Shown: positions 26,775 through 35,361, counted from the stretch's first letter. The stretch: DNA of 64,000 nt from JBBRHQ01 sp963840235 (GCA_963840235.1 CAWIYC010000001.1:248001-312000); one strand, 5' to 3'. The notes: generated by a model from the letters alone, not told the origin. Translations and numbers: made by a program.

Positions 26775-27035
26775 TCAGCTCAGCTCGTAGGCGAAGCGGA
26801 TGTCGTCTCGCGCCACCGCGACGAAAGGCTGCACGTTGACCCCGTCGCCGCGAAGCTCCGTGATCTCGGCGTTGACCACCGAGACGAACAGCAGGTCCTC
26901 GCGGTTGAGGAGGTCGGAGAAGCGGTTGCGATAGCCCTTGCTGGGCAGCATCACCTCGCCCGTGATCCGGTGGTCGGCGGTCTCGATCGCGACCCGCTGG
27001 GGATGAGTGGTCGGGGGGTCTTGCCCGTATTCCAT
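26775..27035 (-). CDS. Conserved-looking small protein of unknown function
   Basis: An 86-aa soluble protein, probably beta-rich: VAIETADHRITGEVMLPSKG then RNRFSDLLNREDLLFVSVVN and FVAVARDDIRFAYEL. The pattern of a strand-rich domain responding to small ligands recalls small PilZ-like or DUF6812-type proteins, but I cannot confirm a family. Codon use matches its neighbours. A GGGAG element touches the ATG at 27035. It ends 10 bp from the convergent hydrolase gene. Confidence 0.6.
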   Translation of the reverse strand: MEYGQDPPTTHPQRVAIETADHRITGEVMLPSKGYRNRFSDLLNREDLLFVSVVNAEITELRGDGVNVQPFVAVARDDIRFAYELS

Positions 27036-27086
27036 CTCCCGGCGAATATCGGCGGGGGAAGGAAGACCTTGAGCGCTCCGCCCGGC

Positions 27087-28696
27087 TCAGGGCGCGACCA
27101 TGCAGCCGCTCCCGCGGCAGTCCCGCAGCAGCTTCAGCTTGTGCGCGAGGCGGGTGCGGATTGCGTCGTAGTCGGGGTCTGCGACCACGTTGTGCATCTC
27201 GTAGGGATCCTTGCGCAGGTCGTAGAGCTCCTTGGCGCCGTAGCTCCAGACGACGTACTTGTAGCGGCTGGTGCGAACGCCGCTGTAGGGCTTGTCGTAG
27301 GCCATCGGGAAGCCGTCGCCCAGAAACAGCGGGCTGGTCGCCTCGAGCTCGATCGCGCGGTCGGGCGCCCGGCCCGGGTGCCGAGTCACCGGAAGCAGCG
27401 AGATCCCGTCCAGGGTGCGTCCCGGCCTGGCGCCGGCGGCGTCGACCAGGGTCGAGGCGAAGTCGATGTTGGCGACCTGCTTGCCGACTGTGCGGCCCGC
27501 TCGGGATGCCGGGGCCGCTGAGGATGCAGCGGAACGTGGATCGACTCCTCATACGGCGTGAACTTGTCGCCCGGGATCCGATGCTGGCCCTGGACCCAGC
27601 CGTTGTCGGAGAGGAAGACGATCAGGGTGTTGCGGAACTGTCCCGTCTCGCGCAGGATCTTGACCAGCCTGGCGACATGGTCGTCCACCGCGAGCAGCGA
27701 GCCGAGCCTGCCCTGGTAGTCGAGCTCGAGCTGGTTGACCTGGGTGGCGGTCAGGCTCGGCAGCTGGGCGACGAGGCTGTCGGGGTCGGCAGGGTCGCTG
27801 TAGTTGAACGATGGCGGGCGCGGCAGGACGAAGTCCTGGCTCCGTTTCTGGTAGCGCGGGGCCGGCCGGGGGTCGGCGCCGGGGCGGCCGAGGATCGTCG
27901 TCGCGACGTCCTCGCGGTGGGGAGCCGCGACGCTCCACCAGATGAAGAAGGGCTTTCGCGAGCGTGCCTGGCGGCGCACCAGACGCTGGGTGATGGCGCC
28001 GGTGACGTCGGGCGAGTAGTCCTCGCGGTTCTCGGTGCCGTAATAGCCGGGGGTGAAGATCGAGGCGGCGAGCTGCAGCACGTCGAACACTGACGGGTTC
28101 CCGGGACTGACCTCGATCTTGGCGAACTCGACCAGCTTGCGAGCGAAGTCCCGGTCTCCCCAGCTGCGCAGCTTGCCGTTGACGTTCATGATGAAGTTGA
28201 AGTAGTCGTAGGCGGAGACGTCGAGCAGGCCGCGCCAGATGTCGAACCCGTGGGGCACCTCTCCGTGGGCGTCGCGGGCGCCGTAGCCGTTGAGCCACTT
28301 GCCGATCAGCGCCGTGCGGTAGCCGGCCTTCTGAAGCCAGTGCGGGAGGGTGTTGCCCCTGCGCTTCATCCCGTACCACCCGTAGGGGTAGAAGTTGCCG
28401 GCGACGCCGTGGTTGTGGGCGTACTGGCCGGTGATGAAGGTCGCCCGGGCCGGGCAGCAGAGCGGGTAGGAGTCGACGGCGTTGGAGAAGCTCGTCCCCC
28501 GGGCCGCGATCAGCTTGCGGACGTTCGGCATGTGCTTGACGTCGGCGAGCGCCTGGTCGTCGGTCATGACGACGAGGATGTTCGGCCGCTTCCCGAACCC
28601 TGCTTTGCGCGCCTGCGCAGGGGACGCGGTCGCGGCCAGCGCCAGCACCGTGATCGCGCAACATGCGCCCAGGATGCGGTTTATCGACTTGCTCAC
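27087..28696 (-). pseudogene. Secreted sulfatase, interrupted by two closely spaced frameshifts
   Basis: From GTG 28696 (ribosome site GAGGAGAAGAGA) the frame has a signal peptide (ILGACCAITVLALAATASPAQA), then RPNILVVMTDDQ with the metal-binding Asp pair, the formylglycine motif CCPAR (Cys80 in C-x-P-A-R), GKWLNGYG and VFLSDNGW. After YEESIHVPL near 27530 the conserved text continues in a second frame (SGPGIPSG) and after about 27495 in a third (VGKQVANIDFASTLVDAAG) to the normal C-terminus at 27087. Two indels within about 40 bp in an otherwise complete gene suggest sequence error. The substrate may be a sulfated glycan; a sulfatase needs a formylglycine-generating enzyme, not seen here. 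Confidence 0.8.
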
Positions 28697-28753
28697 TCTC
28701 TTCTCCTCACGTCGCCACGGCCGGCCCGGAGGCCGGCCAATCCCTGTGCCCGC

Positions 28754-28783
28754 AGCATAACGCTCCGTGTCACACGGTGTCAA
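28754..28783 (-). promoter_or_regulatory. Promoter of the sulfatase gene
   Basis: On the minus strand a consensus -35, TTGACA (28783-28778), is followed after 18 nt by TATGCT (28759-28754). Transcription would begin near 28747, leaving a leader of about 50 nt that includes the ribosome site. The -35 overlaps the GTGTCA repeats next to the TetR gene. Confidence 0.55.
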
Positions 28784-28795
28784 CTTGTCTATGCT
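28767..28795 (+). promoter_or_regulatory. Promoter and operator of the TetR-family gene
   Basis: GTGTCA (28767-28772), 17 nt, TATGCT (28790-28795) makes a plausible promoter whose start would fall at the GTG codon 28803. In the spacer lies ACAC-G-GTGT (28772-28780), and GTGTCA is repeated exactly 10 bp later (28777-28782). The same bases form the -35 of the divergent sulfatase promoter, so one bound repressor could block both. Confidence 0.5.
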
Positions 28796-28802
28796 TCCGG
28801 CT

Positions 28803-29411
28803 GTGGCGACCGAAACCAGTCGAGTCCAGACCCGGCGCACCCGGCAGCAGGTCAGGGCCAGGATCGTCGCCGCCGCCACCGATCTGATCCGCCGCCGCTC
28901 CTACGCCGAGCTCAGCGTCGACGAGGTGATGCGGGCCGCAGGGCTCGGGCGGACGATCTTTTACCGCCACTTCGACGATCTCGGTGACCTCCTCGTCAGC
29001 GTCAGCCAGGAGGCGATCGAGGAGCTTTACCGGGCCCAACCGCCGCTCGAGGACGTCACCCCCGGCGACGAGATCGAGGCGATCCACCGCGGGCTCGGGC
29101 CTGCGGTCGAGGTCTACCGCCGCCACGGCCCGCTGCTGCGCGCGGTCGCCGAGGCGGCGACCAGCGACGAGGAGCTTGCCCGCGGGCATGCGGCGATGCG
29201 CCGCCGCTTCACCGAGCTCAACCGACGTTACCTGGACGAGGCGCAGGATCGAGGCGCGGCGCCTCTCGCCGATGTTGCCGAGACCGCCGAGGCCATGACC
29301 GTGATGAACGAGGCCTACCTGCTCGACGCCTTCGGGCGCGAGCCCCGGGTCTCGGTCGAGGTCGCGGTGCGGACCCTGAGCGAGGTCTGGCTGGCCCTGG
29401 TCCGCGTCTGA
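28803..29411 (+). CDS. TetR/AcrR-family transcriptional regulator
   Basis: The N-terminal helix-turn-helix is clear: ARIVAAATDLIRRRSYAELS then VDEVMRAAGLGRTIFYRHFD. The C-terminal ligand domain is helical and unclassified. GTG 28803 (start of VATETSR) fits a leaderless transcript from the -10 box at 28790; longer versions from ATG 28791 or an in-frame codon at 28767 would place the start inside the promoter. Neighbours suggest control of the divergent sulfatase gene and of the DUF1330/haloalkane dehalogenase genes that follow it on the same strand (inference). Confidence 0.88.
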   Translation: MATETSRVQTRRTRQQVRARIVAAATDLIRRRSYAELSVDEVMRAAGLGRTIFYRHFDDLGDLLVSVSQEAIEELYRAQPPLEDVTPGDEIEAIHRGLGPAVEVYRRHGPLLRAVAEAATSDEELARGHAAMRRRFTELNRRYLDEAQDRGAAPLADVAETAEAMTVMNEAYLLDAFGREPRVSVEVAVRTLSEVWLALVRV

Positions 29412-29439
29412 GGCCCGACCAAGGAGAAGGGAAATCCGA

Positions 29440-29844
29440 ATGATGTCACCGACGCTGGAACCGAACGCCGAGCAGATCCGCAGCCTCACCTCATCACCGG
29501 AGAAAGGCCCGATCGTGATGGTCAACCTGCTGCGATTCAAGCGGGAGGCCGATGGCCTGGACGCCGGGGTCAGCGGAGCAGAGGCCTACGCACGTTATGC
29601 CGAGGCGGTGGCACCCTTCCTCGAGCGCGCGGGAGGCAGGTTGCTGGAAGCTGTGGTTTGCGAGGACAGCATCATCGGCCCGGCGCAGTCCGAGTGGGAC
29701 ATGGTCGCGCTCGTCTCCTATCCCTCGCGGGAGGCGTTCCTGGAGATGACCTCCGACCCCGGCTACCTCGAGATCCATGCCCACCGGGTGGCCGCCCTCG
29801 CCGACAGCCGCCTGATCCTCTCCCTGCCCACCGAGATCCCCTGA
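29440..29844 (+). CDS. DUF1330-like small protein
   Basis: A 134-aa alpha/beta protein of the dimeric alpha-beta barrel type: GPIVMVNLLRFKREADG, a helix EAYARYAEAVAPFLERAGG, then WDMVALVSYPSREAFLEMTS and HRVAALADSRLIL. This matches the DUF1330 pattern (VNLLRFK...YPSREAF). A strong site AAGGAGAAGGG precedes ATG 29440. It is 28 nt after the regulator and 20 nt before the dehalogenase, suggesting one operon. The role is unknown. Confidence 0.8.
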   Translation: MMSPTLEPNAEQIRSLTSSPEKGPIVMVNLLRFKREADGLDAGVSGAEAYARYAEAVAPFLERAGGRLLEAVVCEDSIIGPAQSEWDMVALVSYPSREAFLEMTSDPGYLEIHAHRVAALADSRLILSLPTEIP

Positions 29845-29864
29845 CCGACCGAGAGGAGAAACCG

Positions 29865-30749
29865 ATGGACGTCTTCCGCACTCCAGACGAGCGTTTCGAA
29901 GGTCTGCCCGACTACAGCTACGAGCCGCGCTACGTCGAGGTTGACGGTCTCCGGCTCCACCACATCGACGAGGGAGAGGGGCGGACGGTCGTCTGCTTCC
30001 ACGGCGAGCCGAGCTGGTGCTACCTCTACCGCCACATGCTCGGGAGCCTGGTGGGGAGCGGTCACCGCGTCGTCTGTCCCGACCTGGTCGGGTTCGGACG
30101 CTCGGACAAGCCCACAGACCAGGGTTGGTACACCTACGATCGCCATGTCGCGTCGGTCAGCGCCCACCTCGAGCAGATCGACCTCGACGACGTCACCGTC
30201 GTCGTCCAGGACTGGGGCGGCCCGATCGGCCTGCGCTGGGCGATGGAGAACGCTGACATTGTCGGGCGCCTGGTGATCCTCAACACCGGCCTGTTCACGG
30301 GCCGCGTGAGCAAGGGGTTCATGGCCTGGCGCGACTTCGCTGAGCGTACGCCGGACCTGCCGATTGGAAGGATCATCCAGGGAGCGACCACGACCGAGCT
30401 CCCGCCCGAGATCGTCGCCGCCTACGAGGCGCCCTTCCCCAGCGCCGAGAGCAAGGCCGGCGCCCAGCGCTTCCCGCTGCTTGTGCCGCTGAGCGAGGAC
30501 GACGCCGGGGCGGCCGAGATGGGCGCCGTGCGCGAGCAGCTCGGCTCCTGGCAGAAGCCGGCGCTGGTCGCCTTCTCCGACGCCGATCCGGTCTTCCCCT
30601 TCCCCAGGGCCGGAGAGCAGTTCACCGATCTCATCCCAAGCGCCGGCGAGCAGGTGAGGATCGCCGGTGCCGCCCACTTCCTGCAGGAGGACCGCGGCGT
30701 CGAGATCGCCGGGGCGATGCTGGAGGCGTTCGGTTCCCCCACCGGCTGA
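29865..30749 (+). CDS. Haloalkane dehalogenase (alpha/beta hydrolase, HLD-I type)
   Basis: A 294-aa hydrolase that should cleave carbon-halogen bonds of alkyl halides to alcohols. It has the oxyanion motif HGEPSWCYLYR, the nucleophile elbow VVVQDWGGPIG with Asp116 followed by the halide-binding Trp, and the base His271 in AAHFLQED. HGEPSW, with Glu where type II enzymes have Asn, points to subfamily HLD-I (DhlA-like). GAGAGGAGAAACCG precedes ATG 29865. Related epoxide hydrolases lack the DW pair, so dehalogenase is preferred. Confidence 0.85.
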   Translation: MDVFRTPDERFEGLPDYSYEPRYVEVDGLRLHHIDEGEGRTVVCFHGEPSWCYLYRHMLGSLVGSGHRVVCPDLVGFGRSDKPTDQGWYTYDRHVASVSAHLEQIDLDDVTVVVQDWGGPIGLRWAMENADIVGRLVILNTGLFTGRVSKGFMAWRDFAERTPDLPIGRIIQGATTTELPPEIVAAYEAPFPSAESKAGAQRFPLLVPLSEDDAGAAEMGAVREQLGSWQKPALVAFSDADPVFPFPRAGEQFTDLIPSAGEQVRIAGAAHFLQEDRGVEIAGAMLEAFGSPTG

Positions 30750-32109
30750 CAGCCCCAGCGGTTACTGGCCGCGGCCGTGGACCTGCGAGGACGGGGGACC
30801 GCGGCGCTGGGGCTGCGCCGAGGGACAGGCCGGTCCGGGGATCGGCCCGGGGGAGCGGTTGGCGCTCACCGCCGCCCGCGACACCTTCGCCACCGACCTG
30901 CTGATCCGCCGCGAGCCGGGCGAGCTCTACGCCCTGCGCCACGGCATCCCCTTCGGCGACCCGCTGTCGGGAGCGGTTGAGGGGTGGGTCGAGCGCCTCG
31001 ACACCGAGTCGCTGGCCGTCACCGCAGCGACCCCGAAGCTCCCCGGCGGCAGCTACTGGCCGGGGGGCATCGCCGCGCATCGCAACGGCGACCTGCACAT
31101 GGTCTTCGGCCACTGGGCCCACCGACTCAGTCCCGGGCTCGAGGTTCTTGCCTCCCACCGGCTGCCGGTGGAACGCCCGCACAACTCGTTCGTGATCCTC
31201 GACGGAGGGGAGCTGGTGACAAAGGACTGCGACGCCCCTCGGGGGCTGGTGCCCTCGACAGTCTCGGCGCTCGACCCCGAGACGCTGCTGCCGCTGGCGC
31301 CCGCCCTGGAGCTGCCGGAGCCGTGCATCGCCCGTCTCGCCTCCGACGGGGAGACCGTGATCGCGGTCGGGACCGAGACGGTCTTCCGCCTGGGCCTGGA
31401 CCGCGACGCCGGGCGGATCGTCATCGACGCGAGCTGGCGCCCCCGCTACGGCCCGGCGCCCGATCGCAGCTACGGCTGGGACCCCGTGATCACCGACCGG
31501 CACGTCTTCTGGATGGACAACGGCCGCAACCGGACCGACAGGACGATGCGCGACAGCGGTGAGGCCGCGGGCCCGGTGCGGCTTTGGTGGGCCCGGCGCG
31601 ACGATGCAGAAGACGTCCGCTCGGTAGAGATCAGCGGGCTCCCGTACGGGACCGAGTCGAACCCTCCCGGATGGGACCCGGTGGGCGGGATCGTGGTCGC
31701 CTACGACGCCGGCAACGCCGTCCTGCGTGCCTGGCGCCTCGACGGCGACGAGCTCGAGCCGCTCTGGCGGCGCGACGGGTTCGCCCACGCCGGCCACCTG
31801 ATCCTCTATCCGGACACGCGGGAGCTGGTCGCCCAGGATTGGCGCGACTCGCAGCTCTTGCGCCGGCCCGCCGTGCGGGGGGCTCTGAGGCCGGTCTTCC
31901 AGCTCCTCTCGCACTCGGCAAGGGTGCGGCGGGCCTCGCTGCCCGCCGGCAGCGACCAGCTCGTCGTCCTCGACCTCGACAGCGGCCAGGAAAAGGCCCG
32001 GGTTGACGTCCCCTCGCCCAGCCAGGCATTCCTCTTCCCGGCACCCGGCTTCGGTCGCGACATCTACTACCAGTCGCTGACCACGATCGCCCGCGTCGCC
32101 GTCGTCTGA
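30667..32109 (+). CDS. Beta-propeller-like protein of unknown function
   Basis: About 415-480 residues without membrane helices or signal peptide. Repeating strand pairs with Gly/Asp turns (GGIAAHRNGDLHMVFG, SFVILDGGELVTKDCD, IVVAYDAGNAVLRAWRLDG, QLVVLDLDSGQEKARVDV) suggest a six- or seven-bladed propeller. The start is uncertain. GTG 30667 has an upstream AGGTGAGGA but overlaps the dehalogenase by 83 nt; TTG 30859 has GGGGGAGCGG. The segment after the dehalogenase stop (GYWPRPWTCEDGGPRRWG) looks coding, favouring the longer form. Possibly co-transcribed with the dehalogenase. Confidence 0.65.
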   Translation: MPPTSCRRTAASRSPGRCWRRSVPPPADSPSGYWPRPWTCEDGGPRRWGCAEGQAGPGIGPGERLALTAARDTFATDLLIRREPGELYALRHGIPFGDPLSGAVEGWVERLDTESLAVTAATPKLPGGSYWPGGIAAHRNGDLHMVFGHWAHRLSPGLEVLASHRLPVERPHNSFVILDGGELVTKDCDAPRGLVPSTVSALDPETLLPLAPALELPEPCIARLASDGETVIAVGTETVFRLGLDRDAGRIVIDASWRPRYGPAPDRSYGWDPVITDRHVFWMDNGRNRTDRTMRDSGEAAGPVRLWWARRDDAEDVRSVEISGLPYGTESNPPGWDPVGGIVVAYDAGNAVLRAWRLDGDELEPLWRRDGFAHAGHLILYPDTRELVAQDWRDSQLLRRPAVRGALRPVFQLLSHSARVRRASLPAGSDQLVVLDLDSGQEKARVDVPSPSQAFLFPAPGFGRDIYYQSLTTIARVAVV

Positions 32110-32185
32110 CCCACCGCCCAGGCCGGAACTGCACTTTCCGCCACACATGGACACGAAACGTCGATCTCGTCGCGGCGGTGGGGGG

Positions 32186-33463
32186 TTAGGCGGGCCGGCC
32201 GGCGGCTGTCCGCAGCAAGGCGGCGATCACCTGCGAGGGCTCTTCCGGCATCTTCGCCGAGGGCGAGGCCCCGGGGTGGGCGTGGGCGATTCGTACCCGC
32301 AAGGCCAGGGGACGGATCGTGAACCGCAGCGGCGGCGCCAGGTCGACCGCCTCGCCGTCGATTCCCGCCGGGACCCTGCCGTCGGAGTCGACCTCGAAGG
32401 AGGCCGCCGACCACTCGTGCCAGGGCTGTCGCTGAAGCACACCCCTCGATCCCTGCTTGGGCGGGGGGTCGATCACGGCGATCCCGAGCTCGCCGTCGTC
32501 GATCTTCGGGCGGGTGCCGGAGTCGAGCGGGCGCCCGAGCCGGTAGCGGTTGTTGGAGACCAGGATGATCGCGCCCGAGTCGTGCTCCTGCCCGCCGGGC
32601 GACCTCCAGCGCAGGTCGAGGCTCTCGCCGTCTGGCCCGAGGACGTCGGGCATGGTGTCGAGGATCGTGCGCAGCTTGGCCTCGCGGTAGCCCTCGCGCT
32701 GCACCGCCTCCGCGTAGAGGCCGAGGGAGACGTTGTTGACGAAGACCCGGCCGTTGACCTCGGCGAGGTCGACCCGCCGCTCGCCGCCGTCGACGAAGGC
32801 GTCGAGTGCGCCGACGACGTCCTCGCGATCCACCCCGAGGTCGAGAGCGAAGTGGTTTCGTGTCCCGGCCGGGATGCAGGCGTAGGGAAGGTCGCTCTCG
32901 GCGGCGGCTGCCGCGACCACGGCCTGGGAGCCGTCGCCGCCCGCCATCGCCAGGGCATCGGCACCGCCCTCGATCGCCTCGGCGACGAGCGCCGCGAGGT
33001 CATCGCCCCGCTTCAGCTCGACTGCCTCGATCCCCCGCGCCCGCGCCTCCTCGGCCAGGTTGAAGCGCTCCGCCTTGCCGTCGCCGGACTTCGGGTTGAA
33101 GAAGAGCACCGCCCGCTCCGGCGGCGGAGCCGGTGGCAGGGCCACATGGACCCGGAATGCGGCCCGGGCGGAGGCGGTCGCTGCCGCCACCGCCACGATC
33201 CCGGCGACTCCCGCGAGCAGCAGGCCCTGCTTGTGCGCGATCACCAGCGCGGCGGCGAGCAGGAGGACGGCGGCTGCCAACCCGATCGTCAGAGCGACCC
33301 CCCGGCGGCGGACGCCGAACCATAGAGAGCCGAGGGCGAGCAGCACGCATGCCAGGACCGACAGCCCGACCCAGAAGTGCTTGGCGAAGACGAAAACCGT
33401 CAGCGCGATCGCCGCGGCCAGGAACGCCATCGCCGTCAAGGCCGCAATCTGCCGCGCTCTCAT
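32186..33463 (-). CDS. Diacylglycerol/lipid kinase-like protein with N-terminal membrane domain
   Basis: A 425-aa protein. Residues 1-100 carry about three to four membrane helices (LTAMAFLAAAIALTVFVFA, GLSVLACVLLALGSLWFGV). Residues about 112-415 are a DAGK/YegS-type kinase: AVLFFNPKSGDGKAERF, ALAMAGGDGSQAVVAAAA (GGDGS ATP motif), IPAGTRNHFALDLG and the C-terminal DDGELGIAVID. It likely phosphorylates a membrane lipid such as diacylglycerol. The TM-kinase fusion is found in several actinobacteria. ATG 33463; convergent with the propeller gene. Confidence 0.88.
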   Translation of the reverse strand: MRARQIAALTAMAFLAAAIALTVFVFAKHFWVGLSVLACVLLALGSLWFGVRRRGVALTIGLAAAVLLLAAALVIAHKQGLLLAGVAGIVAVAAATASARAAFRVHVALPPAPPPERAVLFFNPKSGDGKAERFNLAEEARARGIEAVELKRGDDLAALVAEAIEGGADALAMAGGDGSQAVVAAAAAESDLPYACIPAGTRNHFALDLGVDREDVVGALDAFVDGGERRVDLAEVNGRVFVNNVSLGLYAEAVQREGYREAKLRTILDTMPDVLGPDGESLDLRWRSPGGQEHDSGAIILVSNNRYRLGRPLDSGTRPKIDDGELGIAVIDPPPKQGSRGVLQRQPWHEWSAASFEVDSDGRVPAGIDGEAVDLAPPLRFTIRPLALRVRIAHAHPGASPSAKMPEEPSQVIAALLRTAAGRPA

Positions 33464-33549
33464 GGGGGTTGCATATCAGCGTTTCGCCCTTCGAGCCACC
33501 CCGGGCGCCGCTAAAGGGAGGCCCCCGATCTGCCGATCCGCTGCGGGAG

Positions 33550-33762
33550 GTGAACGCCCCCCTGCGGAACAGATTCCAATGTGTCCTGTTCGGGCACGAT
33601 TGGCGGCAGGCGATCGCGCCGCGCGAGGGCTTCTACCACCGCTGTCGCCGCTGCTGGAGGGCCCGTGAGATCGATGCCCCCGGTCGGGCGAAGGCCCGGG
33701 ATGCGAGGCCTAGCCGGAAGGCGGAGACCCGCGCGGCGAGGGGTGGGCAGGGGGCGCGGTGA
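33550..33762 (+). CDS. Small zinc-ribbon-like protein
   Basis: A 70-aa frame from GTG 33550. The first half holds FQCVLFGHDW followed by YHRCRRCWRAR, a Cys/His pattern (C-x5-H, H-x-C-x2-C) typical of small actinobacterial zinc-ribbon proteins. The second half is a basic tail rich in Arg/Ala. GGGAGG lies immediately before the start, closer than ideal. No function is assigned; nucleic-acid binding is possible. Confidence 0.5.
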   Translation: MNAPLRNRFQCVLFGHDWRQAIAPREGFYHRCRRCWRAREIDAPGRAKARDARPSRKAETRAARGGQGAR

Positions 33763-33775
33763 GCCGGCGCTGATC

Positions 33776-33781
33776 TAGGAT
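33776..33781 (+). promoter_or_regulatory. Candidate -10 box for the YtoQ gene
   Basis: TAGGAT lies seven bases before GTG 33789 with no ribosome site between. It is one of the recurring start-proximal boxes in this window. Confidence 0.4.
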
Positions 33782-33788
33782 CACCGGG

Positions 33789-34250
33789 GTGAGCGGGCGG
33801 ACCTGGAACGTCTATCTCTCCGGCGAGATCCACAGCGACTGGCGCCAGCGGATCGATGACGGGGTGAAGCGGGCAGGCCTTGCGGTCGAGCTGTCGTCGC
33901 CGGTCACCGACCACGCCGCCTCTGACGATGCCGGTACCGGGACCCTTGGCGGCGAGGGCGAGAAGTTCTGGGCCGACCACAAGGGCGCCGGGGTCAACGC
34001 GATCCGCACGCAGACGCTGATCGGCGCCGCCGACGTAATCGTCGTCCGCTTTGGTGACAAGTACCGGCAGTGGAACGCGGCCTTCGACGCCGGCTGCGCG
34101 GCGGCGCTGGGAAAGCCGGTGATCACCCTCCACGACGACGAGCTCGACCACGCCCTGAAGGAGGTGGACCGCTCGGCGCTGGCGGTCGCCCGGACCTCCG
34201 AGGAGGTCGTCGATGTGCTCCGCTACGTGATCGAGGGCAAGCTGCCCTAG
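33789..34250 (+). CDS. YtoQ family protein
   Basis: A 153-aa soluble protein matching the YtoQ family along its length: WNVYLSGEIHSDWRQRI, SPVTDHAASDDAG, NAIRTQTLIGAADVIVVRFG, QWNAAFDAGCAAALGKPVIT. The fold resembles nucleoside 2-deoxyribosyltransferase-like proteins, and the biochemical role is not established. The GTG start at 33789 fits the leaderless box just upstream. It ends 54 nt before the radical SAM gene. Confidence 0.85.
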   Translation: MSGRTWNVYLSGEIHSDWRQRIDDGVKRAGLAVELSSPVTDHAASDDAGTGTLGGEGEKFWADHKGAGVNAIRTQTLIGAADVIVVRFGDKYRQWNAAFDAGCAAALGKPVITLHDDELDHALKEVDRSALAVARTSEEVVDVLRYVIEGKLP

Positions 34251-34297
34251 CAACGCGGCCCCCTCCCGGGTTCGCCGAGAGCGGTCCGGGAAGTGTG

Positions 34298-34311
34298 CGA
34301 ACATATGTTCG
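34298..34311. promoter_or_regulatory. LexA (SOS) box over the radical SAM start codon
   Basis: CGAACATATGTTCG is a perfect 14-bp palindrome matching the Gram-positive SOS box CGAACNNNNGTTCG. The ATG of the downstream gene (34305-34307) lies inside it. LexA bound here would block transcription or initiation directly. SOS control of Rv2578c-type genes is reported in mycobacteria, as I recall, which makes the site more credible. Confidence 0.75.
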
Positions 34312-35344
34312 TGCGCTGGAAGGACCAGGAAGTGGAGCGCGAGGACGAGGGGAGACTCCCCGGCGTCGGCGACGGCAGCGTCGTTCGCACCTTTGACGCC
34401 CCGGAGGCGATGGGGGTCAGCTTCCACGAGGTGCGGGCCCGCTCGATTCTCAACCACGTTCCCTCGGGGAGCTTCGGATTCAGCTGGACGATCAACGCGT
34501 TCCGGGGGTGCGTGCACGCATGCCCTTTTGCTTCGCCCGCCGTACGCACCCCTACCTGGGGTTCGGCGCCGGGCGTGACTTCGAGCGCGAGATCGTCGTC
34601 AAGGTCAACGCCCCGGAGGTGCTGCGGGCCGAGCTCGCCCGCCCAGGCTGGGAGCGCGATCTGGTCGCGATCGGGACCAACACCGACCCCTACCAGTGGG
34701 CCGAGAGCCGCTACCGGTTCATGCCGGCGATCCTGGACGCGCTCGAGCGGCACTCGACCCCGGTCTCGGTCCTGACCAAGTCCTCCCTGGTGATGCGCGA
34801 CGTCGAGATCTACGAACGGATGGCGCGCAGGCTCGAGATCTCGGTGAACCTCTCGGTCCCGACCCTCGACGAGAAGGCATGGCGTGCGACCGAGCCGCAC
34901 ACTCCGCATCCACGCAAGCGGCTCGAGGCGGTCGCCGAACTGCGCCGCCGCGGCATCCCCTCGGGAGTCCTGATCGCCCCGCTGATGCCGGGGATCAACG
35001 ATTCGCCCGCGCAGGTGGAGGCGATCGTGGAGATGGCCCGCGAGGCCGGAGCCACCTTTCTCGGCGGGGTCGCCCTGCACCTGCGCGACGAGGTCCGCGA
35101 CGTCTTCTTCGGCTGGCTCGAGGAGAAACGCCCGGACCTGCTCCCGCGCTACCGGCAGCTATACGCCGGCAAGCGCGCCCAGATGCCACCCGGGGAGCGC
35201 CGGCACACCACCAGGGCAGTCAGAGGCTGGGGCCGCTCCGGGCCGCTCCGGGCGGGGGGCGACCGCACCCCGGCGAGGACGGATGGGGCGTCCGGCTCGG
35301 CCGGGGGCCCCGAACGGGGTCCGGACCAGGCCTCGCTTTTCTAG
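34305..35344 (+). pseudogene. Rv2578c/SplB-type radical SAM protein, one-base frameshift in the Cys motif
   Basis: The N-terminus (VRTFDAPEAMGVSFHEVRARS, NHVPSGSFGFSWTINAFRGC) and the C-terminal body (YLGFGAGRDFEREIVVKVN, GTNTDPYQWAESRYR, VSVLTKSSLVMRD) are those of the actinobacterial Rv2578c family. They are in different frames, joined at 34523-34529 (CCCTTTT). Restoring one base gives C-x3-C-P-F-C, the exact [4Fe-4S]/SAM motif. A homopolymer deletion during sequencing is the simplest explanation. The frame starts at ATG 34305 inside the LexA box. The reaction is unknown; the family is radical-SAM DNA-damage-associated in name only. Confidence 0.82.
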
Positions 35345-35355
35345 GCGCCCCCAAC

Positions 35356-35361
35356 TAGGGT
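35356..35361 (+). promoter_or_regulatory. Candidate -10 box for the SnoaL-like gene
   Basis: TAGGGT ends six bases before GTG 35368. The only ribosome-site-like bases (AGGGAG) touch the start codon, so a leaderless transcript is likely. Confidence 0.35.

Noticed and set aside
27087..27389. Separate 100-aa gene downstream of the sulfatase
   Set aside because: It is the normal C-terminus of the sulfatase (SRYKYVVWSYGAKELYDLRKD), displaced by the frameshifts.
32110..32182. Long-range 9-bp inverted repeat CCCACCGCC / GGCGGTGGG
   Set aside because: The arms are 55 nt apart in very GC-rich sequence and probably pair by chance; not strong enough to call a terminator.
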